22,099 nucleotides of DNA from CALKWS01 sp035302405 (lineage in GTDB: Bacteria > Actinomycetota > Actinomycetes > Actinomycetales > Beutenbergiaceae). Numbering within the stretch: the first letter of the stretch is position 1; the number at the start of each line of letters is the position of its first letter. The DNA lies in the NCBI GenBank assembly GCA_035302405.1, contig DATGSR010000262.1, forward strand, positions 1-22,099, written 5' to 3'. Of this stretch, positions 1 to 6,933 are shown in pieces. Under the pieces are notes generated by a model, which ran no database searches, was not told where the DNA came from, and was given only the letters and a program-made list of their open reading frames with translations. A program made the translations under genes and the position numbers.

Positions 1-723
1 GGAGCCTGGCAACTCGACCGGGCGCAGGTTCGCGGTGACCAGGCTGCGGCGTTGGAGCAGGCCGAGCGCGAGGCCGCCCCGCCCGAGCCGCTGCAGCAGG
101 TGGTGCCTCCGCAGACCCAACTCACCCAGGAGATGGTCGGGGTGCGGGTGACCGCCGAGGGTGTCTATGCCGAGGAGGACCAGTTCTTCGTCACCGGCCG
201 CTCCCATGGGGAGGACGAGGGCTACTGGGTGCTCACCGCCCTGGAGTTGACCTCCGGGGAGCATGCCGGAGCCGTGGTGCCGGTGGTGCGGGGCTGGGTC
301 CCGGAACAGAATCCGCAGGTCTTGGCTGATCTGCCGCAGGAACCGGTGCAGATCCTGGCCTTTCTGGCGCCGTCGGAGGCGGCTGGTCCGCGGTTGGCGG
401 ACCCGGATGTGGTCGATGTGATCAGTTCGGCACAGTTGGTCAACGCCTGGGGCGGGCCGATCTACTCCGCTCATCTTCGGTTGATCTCTCAGGATCCCGC
501 CTCCCACGGGGAACTGCTGCCGGCCGGCCCGCCGGAGATCGAGGACGCGGGCCTCAACCTGCGTAACCTCGCCTACGCTGCCGAGTGGTGGATCTTCGGC
601 GGTTTCGCGTTGTTCCTGTGGTGGCGGCTGGTGCGCGATGAGGTGGAGCATGAACGCGAGCGAGCCGCCAAGCAGGCCCGGGCTACGCGTGAGCCGGACC
701 AGGCCGAGGTACCGGTCCCGTGA
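1..723 (+). CDS. SURF1 family protein (5' end outside window)
   Basis: The reading frame is open from the first base, so this is the C-terminal 240 residues of a longer gene. The visible part begins GAWQLDRAQ, matching the G-x-WQ-x-x-R signature after the first membrane helix of SURF1 proteins. It continues with a roughly 150-residue outside domain containing VVPVVRGWVP, a typical SURF1 core motif. It ends with one membrane segment (about residues 196-212, EWWIFGGFALFLWW) and a charged cytoplasmic tail. SURF1 proteins have two helices flanking an extracytoplasmic domain and assist assembly of heme-copper cytochrome c oxidase; this role is from family knowledge. A methionine at base 52 is inside the conserved domain and is not the start. 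A hairpin follows the stop. The family call is fairly secure. Confidence 0.85.
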   Translation, partial: GAWQLDRAQVRGDQAAALEQAEREAAPPEPLQQVVPPQTQLTQEMVGVRVTAEGVYAEEDQFFVTGRSHGEDEGYWVLTALELTSGEHAGAVVPVVRGWVPEQNPQVLADLPQEPVQILAFLAPSEAAGPRLADPDVVDVISSAQLVNAWGGPIYSAHLRLISQDPASHGELLPAGPPEIEDAGLNLRNLAYAAEWWIFGGFALFLWWRLVRDEVEHERERAAKQARATREPDQAEVPVP

Positions 724-743
724 ACCGGTCGCGGTCATCTGAA

Positions 744-772
744 CCGAGGTAGCGAGGGCGTTCGCACCTCGG
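744..772. terminator. Hairpin between convergent genes, probable bidirectional terminator
   Basis: CCGAGGT (744-750) pairs with ACCTCGG (766-772). Inside it GCGA (752-755) pairs with TCGC (762-765), leaving a six-base loop and one bulged A. It lies 21 bases after the SURF1 stop and 22 bases before the end of the convergent minus-strand gene. There is no U-tract, as is common in high-GC actinobacteria. The structure is seen; the function is inferred. Confidence 0.5.
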
Positions 773-794
773 CGGGCAACGGCCCCCTGGCTCA

Positions 795-1793
795 TCAGGG
801 TGACAACGCGCCAGCCAGCCGCTCTGCGCTTTGTGTCAGCGTGGCGCCGATCTGGGTGAGCCTGTCCGCAGCGGCTTCGCCCGCGTCTGCGCGGGTTCCA
901 CCCCAAGGGTCAGCCACTTCCGGGAATCCCGCCGCCGCATCTGCGGTGATCTCCTGGACCGTTTCCCATGACTCCGCAGCAGGCGGCTCACCCAGTCGGG
1001 TGGCCCATTGGCCGTATGCCTCGGCCAGAGTTCTGGCCTCAGCGGCATCCGCTGCGCACACGGCTTCCAATCCCGGCAGATAGCACTGCGCGGATAGCGC
1101 GGCAGCAATCTGCTCATTCGGATGGACCAGCGCTGCTTCGAGAAGGTTGCCGGCCTGCTGGCGAGAGTCGGCGTCGTCTTGCAGGAGTTCGCACCCGTCG
1201 ACGGTGCAGGTGAGCAGTTCGCTCAGGTCCTGCCACGCGCCGGCAGCCTCGGCGTGCGCCGTCGCTAACGTTCCGTAGGTACCGCAGAAGGTGCGGGCGG
1301 TTGAACCCGCTTCGGCGGTATCGCCCTGGAGGTCGGCGAGGGCCCGCTGGTAGTCGGTAAACCGGTTGCTACTGTCCGGGGCTGGCGCGTCGTCGGTGTC
1401 CAACTGTGAAGGCGCCGCGGGTGGGGGCACCGCTTCCTGCACCGACTGGTCGTAGGAGGTGTACACCGTGCAGGTGGCATTGACGCCGTCGACTTGCTCC
1501 CACGACGCCCCACCGCCTGGATCCTCATCCGGTGTGAGCCGCACGGGCTCGGTCCAGGCAGGGTCGAACACCGCGGCGAGGTCGTGGCCGGCAGCCGCGG
1601 GTGCGGCATCGGGACCGAGTCGCTCCATCGTGGTGTGCGCCCACTCGTCCAGGTCCTCGGCCCACGCCTGTTCCGGACCGTGGGGCTCCTCGTCGGGGCC
1701 ACCTCCCGCCAACAGGAAGGCCGCCGCCACCACGGCAAGCACCGTTGCCGCAGCGAACATCATTCGACGGCGAGTACGGACGCGATCAGTCAT
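795..1793 (-). CDS. Membrane-anchored or secreted protein of unknown function
   Basis: I do not recognise the family. The 332-residue protein starts with a basic stretch (TDRVRTRRR) and one hydrophobic segment (about residues 11-30), so it is an uncleaved anchor or signal peptide. There is no lipobox cysteine. The rest is acidic, Ala-rich and predicted outside the cell. It has six cysteines (in NATCTV, RTFCGT, LLTCTVDGCEL, SAQCYL, EAVCAA), which would suit up to three disulfides. The ATG at 1793 is preferred over an upstream in-frame start at 1838 because GACAAT lies seven bases before it and the extra 15 residues are not signal-like. It is divergent from the DUF3817 gene and convergent with SURF1. 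High Ala/Asp/Glu content and long helices in the C-terminal half suggest a helical bundle. Confidence 0.75.
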   Translation of the reverse strand: MTDRVRTRRRMMFAAATVLAVVAAAFLLAGGGPDEEPHGPEQAWAEDLDEWAHTTMERLGPDAAPAAAGHDLAAVFDPAWTEPVRLTPDEDPGGGASWEQVDGVNATCTVYTSYDQSVQEAVPPPAAPSQLDTDDAPAPDSSNRFTDYQRALADLQGDTAEAGSTARTFCGTYGTLATAHAEAAGAWQDLSELLTCTVDGCELLQDDADSRQQAGNLLEAALVHPNEQIAAALSAQCYLPGLEAVCAADAAEARTLAEAYGQWATRLGEPPAAESWETVQEITADAAAGFPEVADPWGGTRADAGEAAADRLTQIGATLTQSAERLAGALSP

Positions 1794-1800
1794 GCACCCT

Positions 1801-1806
1801 ATTGTC
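1801..1806 (-). promoter_or_regulatory. -10-like hexamer GACAAT before the 1793 start
   Basis: GACAAT on the minus strand ends seven bases before the ATG at 1793, which fits a leaderless transcript starting at or next to the A of the ATG. The flanks GCACCC and GGGTGC (1794-1813) form a 6-bp inverted repeat around it, which could be an operator. No clear -35 is seen. Confidence 0.4.
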
Positions 1807-1915
1807 CGGGTGCGGGGCGGTGTCTGGGCGTGCGGCACTGACCAGGTGGCGAGGCGCCCTGAGCGGTGCCCGCGCGGTCAGGGTATCCACTGGATCAGGT
1901 GGCAGTGGTCGATGA

Positions 1916-1921
1916 GACAAT
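1916..1921 (+). promoter_or_regulatory. -10-like hexamer GACAAT before the DUF3817 gene
   Basis: The same hexamer as for the divergent gene lies six bases (GGGCCC) before the ATG at 1928. No Shine-Dalgarno is present. This is consistent with a leaderless mRNA. Confidence 0.4.
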
Positions 1922-1927
1922 GGGCCC

Positions 1928-2404
1928 ATGAGTGCAAGCACGCCCGAGCGCCCTGCCCAGCCCGACGGTGACCAACTCGCGTCCGCGGAAGCCTCGCCGC
2001 ACGGTCACGGTGGCCAGGAGCACCGCACCGCCCTGGTGGACTCCCGGGACCGCGGCTCCTTCACCCGGTACCGGGTGATGGCCTTCATCACCGGCGGGTT
2101 CCTGCTGCTGCTCTGCGTGGAGATGTTCCTCAAGTACGCCTTGCAACTCAACGGCGTACAGGCCGACGGCAGCGCCGCACCGGTGCTCGGTAGTTGGATC
2201 GCGTTCGTGCACGGATGGATCTACGTGGTCTACCTAGTGGCGGTCTTCGACCTATGGTCCCGGATGCGTTGGGGCCTGGGCAGGATGGTCGCCCTGATCG
2301 CCGCCGGTGTCGTGCCCGTGCTCTCCTTCATCATGGAACGCAACACCAGGTTCTGGTTCGAGGAGACACTGGCCGCCCGCAACGGCACCACGACCGAGGA
2401 CTAG
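1928..2404 (+). CDS. DUF3817 family integral membrane protein
   Basis: A 158-residue protein with a hydrophilic, disordered 45-residue N-terminus and three membrane helices (about residues 50-68, 90-108 and 117-135). Conserved DUF3817 features are visible: FTRYRVMAFITG at the start of helix 1, EMFLKY after it, an HGW in helix 2, RWG before helix 3, and the closing VPVLSFIMERNTRFW. The biochemical role of DUF3817 is unknown. From memory it is often near guaA and cytochrome oxidase assembly genes in actinobacteria, which fits SURF1 on one side and guaA on the other. The ATG is supported by the -10-like element and by the lack of an in-frame alternative nearby. Confidence 0.85.
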   Translation: MSASTPERPAQPDGDQLASAEASPHGHGGQEHRTALVDSRDRGSFTRYRVMAFITGGFLLLLCVEMFLKYALQLNGVQADGSAAPVLGSWIAFVHGWIYVVYLVAVFDLWSRMRWGLGRMVALIAAGVVPVLSFIMERNTRFWFEETLAARNGTTTED

Positions 2405-2446
2405 CCCGGACCCGCCGAGTCCCGGTCGCCCGGTCCCGCGCCCGAA

Positions 2447-2475
2447 TCAGTCGCGTCCGAGTCAGTCGCGTCCGA
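2447..2475. repeat. Two 15-bp direct repeats spanning the ugd stop codon
   Basis: TCAGTCGCGTCCGA occurs at 2447-2460 and again at 2462-2475, with a 15-bp period. The second copy holds the last codons and stop of the minus-strand ugd. Read in the ugd frame, the sequence is GRD-stop followed by LGRD-stop, so the gene end including the stop has been duplicated in frame. Confidence 0.8.
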
Positions 2476-3628
2476 AGATGTCGCGGGTGTAGACCTTGTC
2501 GGTGACGTCGTGTAGTTCGTGGGTGGGGCGGTTGGCGACGATGATGTCGGCGCGGGTTTTGAATTCCTGGAGGTCGGTGATGACTTCGGAGTGGTAGAAC
2601 TCGTCGGTGTTCAGGTTGGGTTCGTAGACGATGACGTGGACGCCTTTGGCTTTGAGGCGTTTCATGATGCCTTGGATGGAGGAGGTGCGGAAGTTGTCCG
2701 ATCCGGCTTTCATGATCAGCCGGTAGATGCCCACGATGCGGGGGTTGCGGCGTAGGACGTCGGTGGCGATGAAGTCTTTGCGGGTGGTGTTGGCCTCCAC
2801 GACCGCCCGGATCAGGTTTTGGGGCACGTCCTGGTAGTTGGCCAACAACTGTTTGGTGTCTTTGGGTAGGCAGTAGCCGCCGTAGCCGAAGGAGGGGTTG
2901 TTGTAATGGGACCCGATGCGCGGATCCAGGCCCACGCCGTCGATGATCTGGCGGGTGTCCAGGTTGTGGGCGGCGGCGTAGGTGTCGAGTTCGTTGAAGT
3001 AGGCCACCCGTAACGCCAGGTAGGTGTTGGCGAACAACTTGATCGCCTCGGCCTCGGTGGACCCGGTCAACAGCACCGGCACCTCTTCAGCGATCGCTCC
3101 TTGCAACAGCAGGTCGGCGAAGGCCTGGCCCCGTTCGGTGTTGTCTCCGACGACGATGCGGGAGGGGTACAGGTTGTCGTGCAGGGCTTGGCCCTCGCGC
3201 AAGAACTCCGGGGAGAAGATCACTTCCAGGCCGGGGTGTTCGTGGCGCATTTGGGTGGTGAAGCCCACCGGGATGGTGGATTTGATCACCACCGTGGCCT
3301 GGGGTGCTAGTTCGCTGACCTGGGTGAGGACTTTTTCCACCGAGGAGGTATCGAAGTAGTTGGTCACCTCGTCATAATTCGTCGGGGTAGCGATGATCAC
3401 CCAGGAAGCCCCCTGCAGGGCCCGGACGGGGTCGGTGGTGGCAGACAGGTCCAACTCTTGGGTGCTCAGGTACTCCTGCAGCAACTCATCATTGACCGGG
3501 GAGCGGCCCTCGTTGATCTGGGCCACCTTGGCCCCATCAATATCCAACCCCACCACCGGGTGATGACGGGCCAACATCACCGCCAACGACAACCCCACAT
3601 ACCCCGTACCCACCACGGTGATCTTCAT
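2462..3628 (-). CDS. ugd: UDP-glucose 6-dehydrogenase (short form)
   Basis: Oxidises UDP-glucose to UDP-glucuronate with two NAD+, supplying precursors for surface polysaccharides. The 388-residue protein has the N-terminal Rossmann motif VGTGYVGLSLA (residues 5-15), the acidic DID after the second strand, SPEFLREG, the middle-domain EAEAIKLFANTYLALRVAYFNELD, and the catalytic cysteine in GYGGYCLPKDT. Length and sequence match the short enterobacterial and capsule-type enzyme (E. coli Ugd is also 388 residues) better than the roughly 440-residue form common in actinobacteria. The ATG at 3628 is fixed by the Rossmann motif and by AGGGAGGA upstream, one of the strongest ribosome sites in the window. 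No polysaccharide genes adjoin it. Lysine codons are mostly AAA (10 of 14 by my count) whereas guaA prefers AAG, a weak hint of transfer. Confidence 0.95.
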   Translation of the reverse strand: MKITVVGTGYVGLSLAVMLARHHPVVGLDIDGAKVAQINEGRSPVNDELLQEYLSTQELDLSATTDPVRALQGASWVIIATPTNYDEVTNYFDTSSVEKVLTQVSELAPQATVVIKSTIPVGFTTQMRHEHPGLEVIFSPEFLREGQALHDNLYPSRIVVGDNTERGQAFADLLLQGAIAEEVPVLLTGSTEAEAIKLFANTYLALRVAYFNELDTYAAAHNLDTRQIIDGVGLDPRIGSHYNNPSFGYGGYCLPKDTKQLLANYQDVPQNLIRAVVEANTTRKDFIATDVLRRNPRIVGIYRLIMKAGSDNFRTSSIQGIMKRLKAKGVHVIVYEPNLNTDEFYHSEVITDLQEFKTRADIIVANRPTHELHDVTDKVYTRDIFGRD

Positions 3629-3645
3629 CAGAATCCTCCCTGCTC

Positions 3646-3660
3646 CGGGCGTTCGGCCCG
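3646..3660. promoter_or_regulatory. Small hairpin in the ugd leader
   Basis: CGGGC (3646-3650) and GCCCG (3656-3660) form a 5-bp stem just upstream of the ugd ribosome site. A second dyad, CAGTG-TCG-CACTG, lies at 3673-3685 and contains GACACT on the minus strand, similar to -10 hexamers elsewhere in the window. These could be an operator and promoter for ugd. The structures are weak and function is a guess. Confidence 0.2.
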
Positions 3661-3807
3661 ACGGCGCAAGTTCAGTGTCGCACTGTGGGAACCTGGGGCA
3701 GAACTCATCGGTGAACGGGCTCACACTCGCCGCACGCCGGTGAACCGGTTAGTACTACCTGCAGTTGGGCGCGGTCATCGCCGGGTGCGCTCCCGCCCGG
3801 GCCTCAG

Positions 3808-4770
3808 ATGAGCGAGGTTGCGATGGCGGAGAAGCGTCGTCGTCGGCCATCCTTGGGCATGGCTGAAGTGGTGCGCACCGGCCGTCCCATGGACGAAGCG
3901 GCGGAGAGCCGTTGGGCGCAGCGTGCTCTCGCGGCGGTGCGTCCACGCGCGCGCGGTGCACCGCTGCCTCCTCACCTGCGTGTCACGGTGAACTTCCATC
4001 CCGACCACATGGTTGGCGGGCGAACAGTGTTGGAGTCGCTTGCAGCGTCCGGCACATACCGCAGCCAATTCGAAACCGGCATCTCCAACGGGGGACTAAC
4101 CGCCCGTCGGGGCGGAGACCGGTTCGAGTGGGAACGGCGCAGCTTCGACGGCGTTTACGACGACGCGCCACCGCAGCACCGACCCAAATACGGGGCGTTG
4201 AACCACCGTGAGCGAGATGTGGGAGCGGCGCCGCGGTTCGGGTCCGCATACCTGCGCCTGACGGCCCACACTCTGGCGCGCACCACGTTCTGCTTCCCGG
4301 ACTCGGTAAACAACCCGGAGCGTTTCGGCACCGCGAACGCCTGCGATCTGATCGCGGCGGCCGAGGATTTCGCCCGCAGTGTCCGCACCGAAGCCCAAGA
4401 GGCGCGTACGGGCGGGATGTTGGACGACTACGTGGAGGCACATGTGCATGGCCCGGTGGTCCTGGCTGCCGACGTCGAGGCGGTGGTGTTGGACCCGTGT
4501 TACCGGGGGACCCGCCTGGCAGAGCAGGCCGCTGCGCTCGAGGTGCCGGTGGAATGGCACGAAGGCCGGGTGCTGACCGTGGACGAACTGGTGCGCCATC
4601 CCGACTTCCGGGGCCGGCGCATCATGGAACTCGGACGCCGGCTGGTGGTGCATGAGCGACTCGATGCCAGCATCATTGGCGCCGCGCGGGCGGCGGGAGC
4701 GGCGCACGTGCAGGACCTGAAGTTGTTGTGGCATCTGGTAGCCAGGTTCGGCACGCCGCGCGTGCACTGA
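3808..4770 (+). CDS. DUF3626 family protein
   Basis: A 320-residue soluble protein without signal peptide or membrane helix. The core matches DUF3626 as I know it: RVTVNFHPDH (58-67), YRSQFETGISNGGL (84-97), a GGDR-x-x-WER stretch (102-110), PKYGALN (126-132), GAAPRFGSAYLRL (139-151), DDYVEAHVHGP (206-216) and VVLDPCYRGT (226-235). The biochemical function of the family is not established to my knowledge. The ordered R/H, S-x-N/T-G and E-x-H motifs are reminiscent of ADP-ribosyltransferase folds, which is only a suggestion. The start is uncertain: the ATG at 3808 lacks a good ribosome site, while ATG 3823 has GAGCGAGG upstream. The N-terminal 40 residues are not conserved-looking. Confidence 0.8.
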   Translation: MSEVAMAEKRRRRPSLGMAEVVRTGRPMDEAAESRWAQRALAAVRPRARGAPLPPHLRVTVNFHPDHMVGGRTVLESLAASGTYRSQFETGISNGGLTARRGGDRFEWERRSFDGVYDDAPPQHRPKYGALNHRERDVGAAPRFGSAYLRLTAHTLARTTFCFPDSVNNPERFGTANACDLIAAAEDFARSVRTEAQEARTGGMLDDYVEAHVHGPVVLAADVEAVVLDPCYRGTRLAEQAAALEVPVEWHEGRVLTVDELVRHPDFRGRRIMELGRRLVVHERLDASIIGAARAAGAAHVQDLKLLWHLVARFGTPRVH

Positions 4771-4783
4771 AGCACCCTACGGA

Positions 4784-4798
4784 GGCCGCCCGGCGGCC
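4784..4798. terminator. GC-rich palindrome between the DUF3626 gene and guaA
   Basis: GGCCGCCCGGCGGCC is a perfect 15-base inverted repeat centred on one C, 13 bases after the DUF3626 stop. It could end the upstream transcript. It also sits just upstream of the guaA -10 (4821-4826), so an operator role is possible. No T-run follows. Confidence 0.4.
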
Positions 4799-4820
4799 AC
4801 GATCTGCGGCGCCGAGGTCC

Positions 4821-4826
4821 TATTCT
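4821..4826 (+). promoter_or_regulatory. guaA -10 element TATTCT, leaderless-type start
   Basis: TATTCT fits the actinobacterial -10 TANNNT and ends seven bases before the GTG at 4834. No Shine-Dalgarno exists between them, so transcription probably begins at or one base from the start codon. The -35 is not obvious. Confidence 0.55.
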
Positions 4827-4833
4827 TGTTCGT

Positions 4834-6405
4834 GTGACCGCCGCGCCGCAGACTTCCCGACCAGTCCTCGTCATCGACTATGGGGCCCAGTACGCCCAAC
4901 TGATCGCCCGCCGTGTGCGGGAGGCGTCGGTGTACTCCGAGATCGTCCAACCAAGCACGAGCGTGCCGGACCTACTCGCCCGCGACCCGGCCGCGATCAT
5001 CCTTTCCGGTGGGCCCGGGTCCGTACACGCCGATGACGCCCCGCGGGTGGACCCCGCCCTATTCGAAACGGGTGTACCGGTGCTGGGTATCTGCTACGGC
5101 TTCCAGGCCATGGCCGCGGCCCTTGGCGGTACGGTGGCGCGCACCGGCACCCGCGAGTACGGCTCCACAGTGGTGCACGTGGAACAACCCGGCACCTTGT
5201 TGCAGGGGTCCACCCCCGAGCAGGTCACCTGGATGTCCCACGGGGATGCGGTACAACAAGTTCCCGAGGGGTTCACCGTATTGGCCACCTCCCCGGGGTC
5301 CCCGGTGGCCGCGTTCGAGGATGCCGACCGGCGCCTGTACGGGGTGCAGTGGCATCCGGAGGTGCATCAGTCGGAGTTCGGTCAAGCAACGCTGGAGAAC
5401 TTCCTCTACCGCGCGGCCGGGTTGCGGGGTGAGTGGACCGCAGAGAACGTAGTCGCCGAGGCGGTGCACGCTATCCGCGAGCAAGTCGGTACCGATCGGG
5501 TGATCTGCGGTTTGTCCGGTGGGGTGGATTCCTCGGTTGCTGCGGCCCTGGTGCACCAGGCGGTGGGGGACCAACTTACCTGCGTGTTCGTCGACCACGG
5601 GCTGCTACGGGCTGGTGAGGCCGAGCAGGTTCAGCAGGATTTCGTCGCCGCCACCGGTGTGCACCTGAAGGTGGTCGACGCCCAGCAACGGTTCCTCGAC
5701 GCCCTGGCTGGAGTGGTGGACCCGGAGGAGAAGCGCAAGATCATCGGCCGGGAGTTCATCCGCGTGTTCGAGCACGCCGCCCGGGAACTGGTGGAGGATG
5801 CCGGCGATAGCGCGCCGGTGCGGTTCCTGGTGCAAGGCACCCTCTACCCGGACGTGGTGGAGTCCGGCGGGGACGGCGCAGCGAACATCAAGTCGCACCA
5901 CAACGTCGGGGGGCTGCCCGATGATCTGCAGTTCGAACTGGTCGAGCCGCTGCGCACGCTGTTCAAGGACGAGGTGCGGGCCGTGGGCCTGGAGTTGGGC
6001 GTGCCGGAGTCGATCGTGTGGCGTCAACCCTTCCCTGGGCCTGGTCTGGGGATCCGGATCGTCGGGGAGGTCACCGCGCAGCGGTTGGACATCCTGCGGC
6101 GGGCCGACCTCATCGCGAGGGAGGAACTGACCCGCGCGGGCCTGGACCGGGATATCTGGCAGTGCCCGGTGGTGCTCCTGGCGGACGTGCGGTCGGTGGG
6201 GGTGCAGGGTGACGGCCGCACCTACGGCCACCCGATCGTGTTGCGTCCGGTGACCAGCGAGGACGCGATGACCGCCGACTGGTCCCGGCTGCCTTACGAC
6301 GTGCTCAGCCGGATCTCCAACCGCATCACCGGCGAGGTGCAGGAGGTCAACAGGGTGGTGCTGGACGTAACCAGCAAACCCCCTGGCACGATCGAGTGGG
6401 AGTAG
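4834..6405 (+). CDS. guaA: GMP synthase (glutamine-hydrolysing)
   Basis: Converts XMP to GMP using ATP and glutamine, the last step of guanine nucleotide synthesis, in the cytoplasm. The 523-residue, full-length protein has the class I glutamine amidotransferase domain first: LSGGPGSVH, nucleophile C87 in GICYGFQAM, and H174/E176 in QWHPEVHQSEFG. Next is the ATP pyrophosphatase domain with P-loop SGGVDSS (228-234) and IKSHHNVGGLP. Last is the GMP synthase dimerisation domain with FPGPGLGIRIVGE and the typical C-terminus LDVTSKPPGTIEWE. The GTG start gives TAAPQTSRPVLVIDYGAQYAQ, in register with the family. It is apparently transcribed alone. Confidence 0.98.
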   Translation: MTAAPQTSRPVLVIDYGAQYAQLIARRVREASVYSEIVQPSTSVPDLLARDPAAIILSGGPGSVHADDAPRVDPALFETGVPVLGICYGFQAMAAALGGTVARTGTREYGSTVVHVEQPGTLLQGSTPEQVTWMSHGDAVQQVPEGFTVLATSPGSPVAAFEDADRRLYGVQWHPEVHQSEFGQATLENFLYRAAGLRGEWTAENVVAEAVHAIREQVGTDRVICGLSGGVDSSVAAALVHQAVGDQLTCVFVDHGLLRAGEAEQVQQDFVAATGVHLKVVDAQQRFLDALAGVVDPEEKRKIIGREFIRVFEHAARELVEDAGDSAPVRFLVQGTLYPDVVESGGDGAANIKSHHNVGGLPDDLQFELVEPLRTLFKDEVRAVGLELGVPESIVWRQPFPGPGLGIRIVGEVTAQRLDILRRADLIAREELTRAGLDRDIWQCPVVLLADVRSVGVQGDGRTYGHPIVLRPVTSEDAMTADWSRLPYDVLSRISNRITGEVQEVNRVVLDVTSKPPGTIEWE

Positions 6406-6426
6406 CCGCGCACCGGCGTCGGTCGT

Positions 6427-6432
6427 TACGCT
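6427..6432 (+). promoter_or_regulatory. -10-like hexamer TACGCT before the YjbR-like gene
   Basis: TACGCT ends five bases before the ATG at 6438, slightly closer than the other examples. No Shine-Dalgarno is seen. A leaderless or near-leaderless start is likely. Confidence 0.4.
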
Positions 6433-6437
6433 GTGAC

Positions 6438-6827
6438 ATGGCCACCTGGGACGACGTTGACCGGATCGCCAGCGATTTGCCAGAGGTGTATCAACGCCGC
6501 GGTGAAGAGCGTGCCTGGCGGGTGCACCACTCGCTGTTCGTGTTCGAACGTCCGCTTCGCAGGAGCGACCATGCTGCCCTCGGAGCGGCGGCACCGACCG
6601 GCCCGATTCTCGCCGCCTGGGTACCCGACCTCGGGGTGAAAGAAGCACTGTTGGCAGACGCGCCACATATCTATTTCACCACCCCGCACTTCGATGGATA
6701 CCGCATCGTATTGAGCCGCCTGGGGCAGGTCAGCGAGGACGAACTGGTCGAACTGGTCACCGAGGCGTGGCTCACCCGCGCACCGCGCAGGCTGGGGCGA
6801 CGGTTCGAGCAGCAACTCGATTCCTAG
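6438..6827 (+). CDS. MmcQ/YjbR family protein
   Basis: A 129-residue cytoplasmic protein. It has the YjbR layout: an N-terminal helix with DDVDRIASDLPEV, then a strand with AWRVHHSLFVFERP, a strand pair around GPILAAWVPDLGVKEALLADAP, and IYFTTPHFDGYRIVLSRLGQVSEDELVELVTEAW. YjbR-like proteins have a double-wing, CyaY-like fold and are thought to bind DNA, but no defined role is known. Full length for the family. It lies 32 bases after guaA with its own -10-like element, so it need not be part of an operon. Confidence 0.85.
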   Translation: MATWDDVDRIASDLPEVYQRRGEERAWRVHHSLFVFERPLRRSDHAALGAAAPTGPILAAWVPDLGVKEALLADAPHIYFTTPHFDGYRIVLSRLGQVSEDELVELVTEAWLTRAPRRLGRRFEQQLDS

Positions 6828-6893
6828 CCGACCCCGGCATGGCGACACCGTCGCGCGCACGGCCACTGGATGATGTAGTGCTCCGGGGCCACA

Positions 6894-6915
6894 CCGGCCG
6901 GGTCGGTTCGGCCGG
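6894..6915. promoter_or_regulatory. Inverted repeat before the glycosyltransferase promoter
   Basis: CCGGCCG (6894-6900) pairs with CGGCCGG (6909-6915) across an eight-base loop. It lies between the YjbR-like stop and the -10 of the next gene, so it may end the upstream transcript or act as an operator around the -35. Weak call. Confidence 0.3.
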
Positions 6916-6921
6916 GGTGGT

Positions 6922-6927
6922 TACAGT
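6922..6927 (+). promoter_or_regulatory. -10 element TACAGT, leaderless-type start
   Basis: TACAGT (TANNNT) ends six bases before the GTG at 6934, with no Shine-Dalgarno. Textbook leaderless spacing. Confidence 0.55.
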
Positions 6928-6933
6928 GAGCGG

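Noticed and set aside
3709..3745. Direct repeat CGGTGAAC upstream of the DUF3626 gene as a regulator site
   Set aside because: Eight bases only, with no symmetry and no adjacent regulator gene; too short to claim.
5605..6666. Open frame antisense to guaA (about 353 codons)
   Set aside because: A high-GC shadow: no start signal, Pro/His/Arg-rich low-information translation, and guaA on the other strand is unambiguous.
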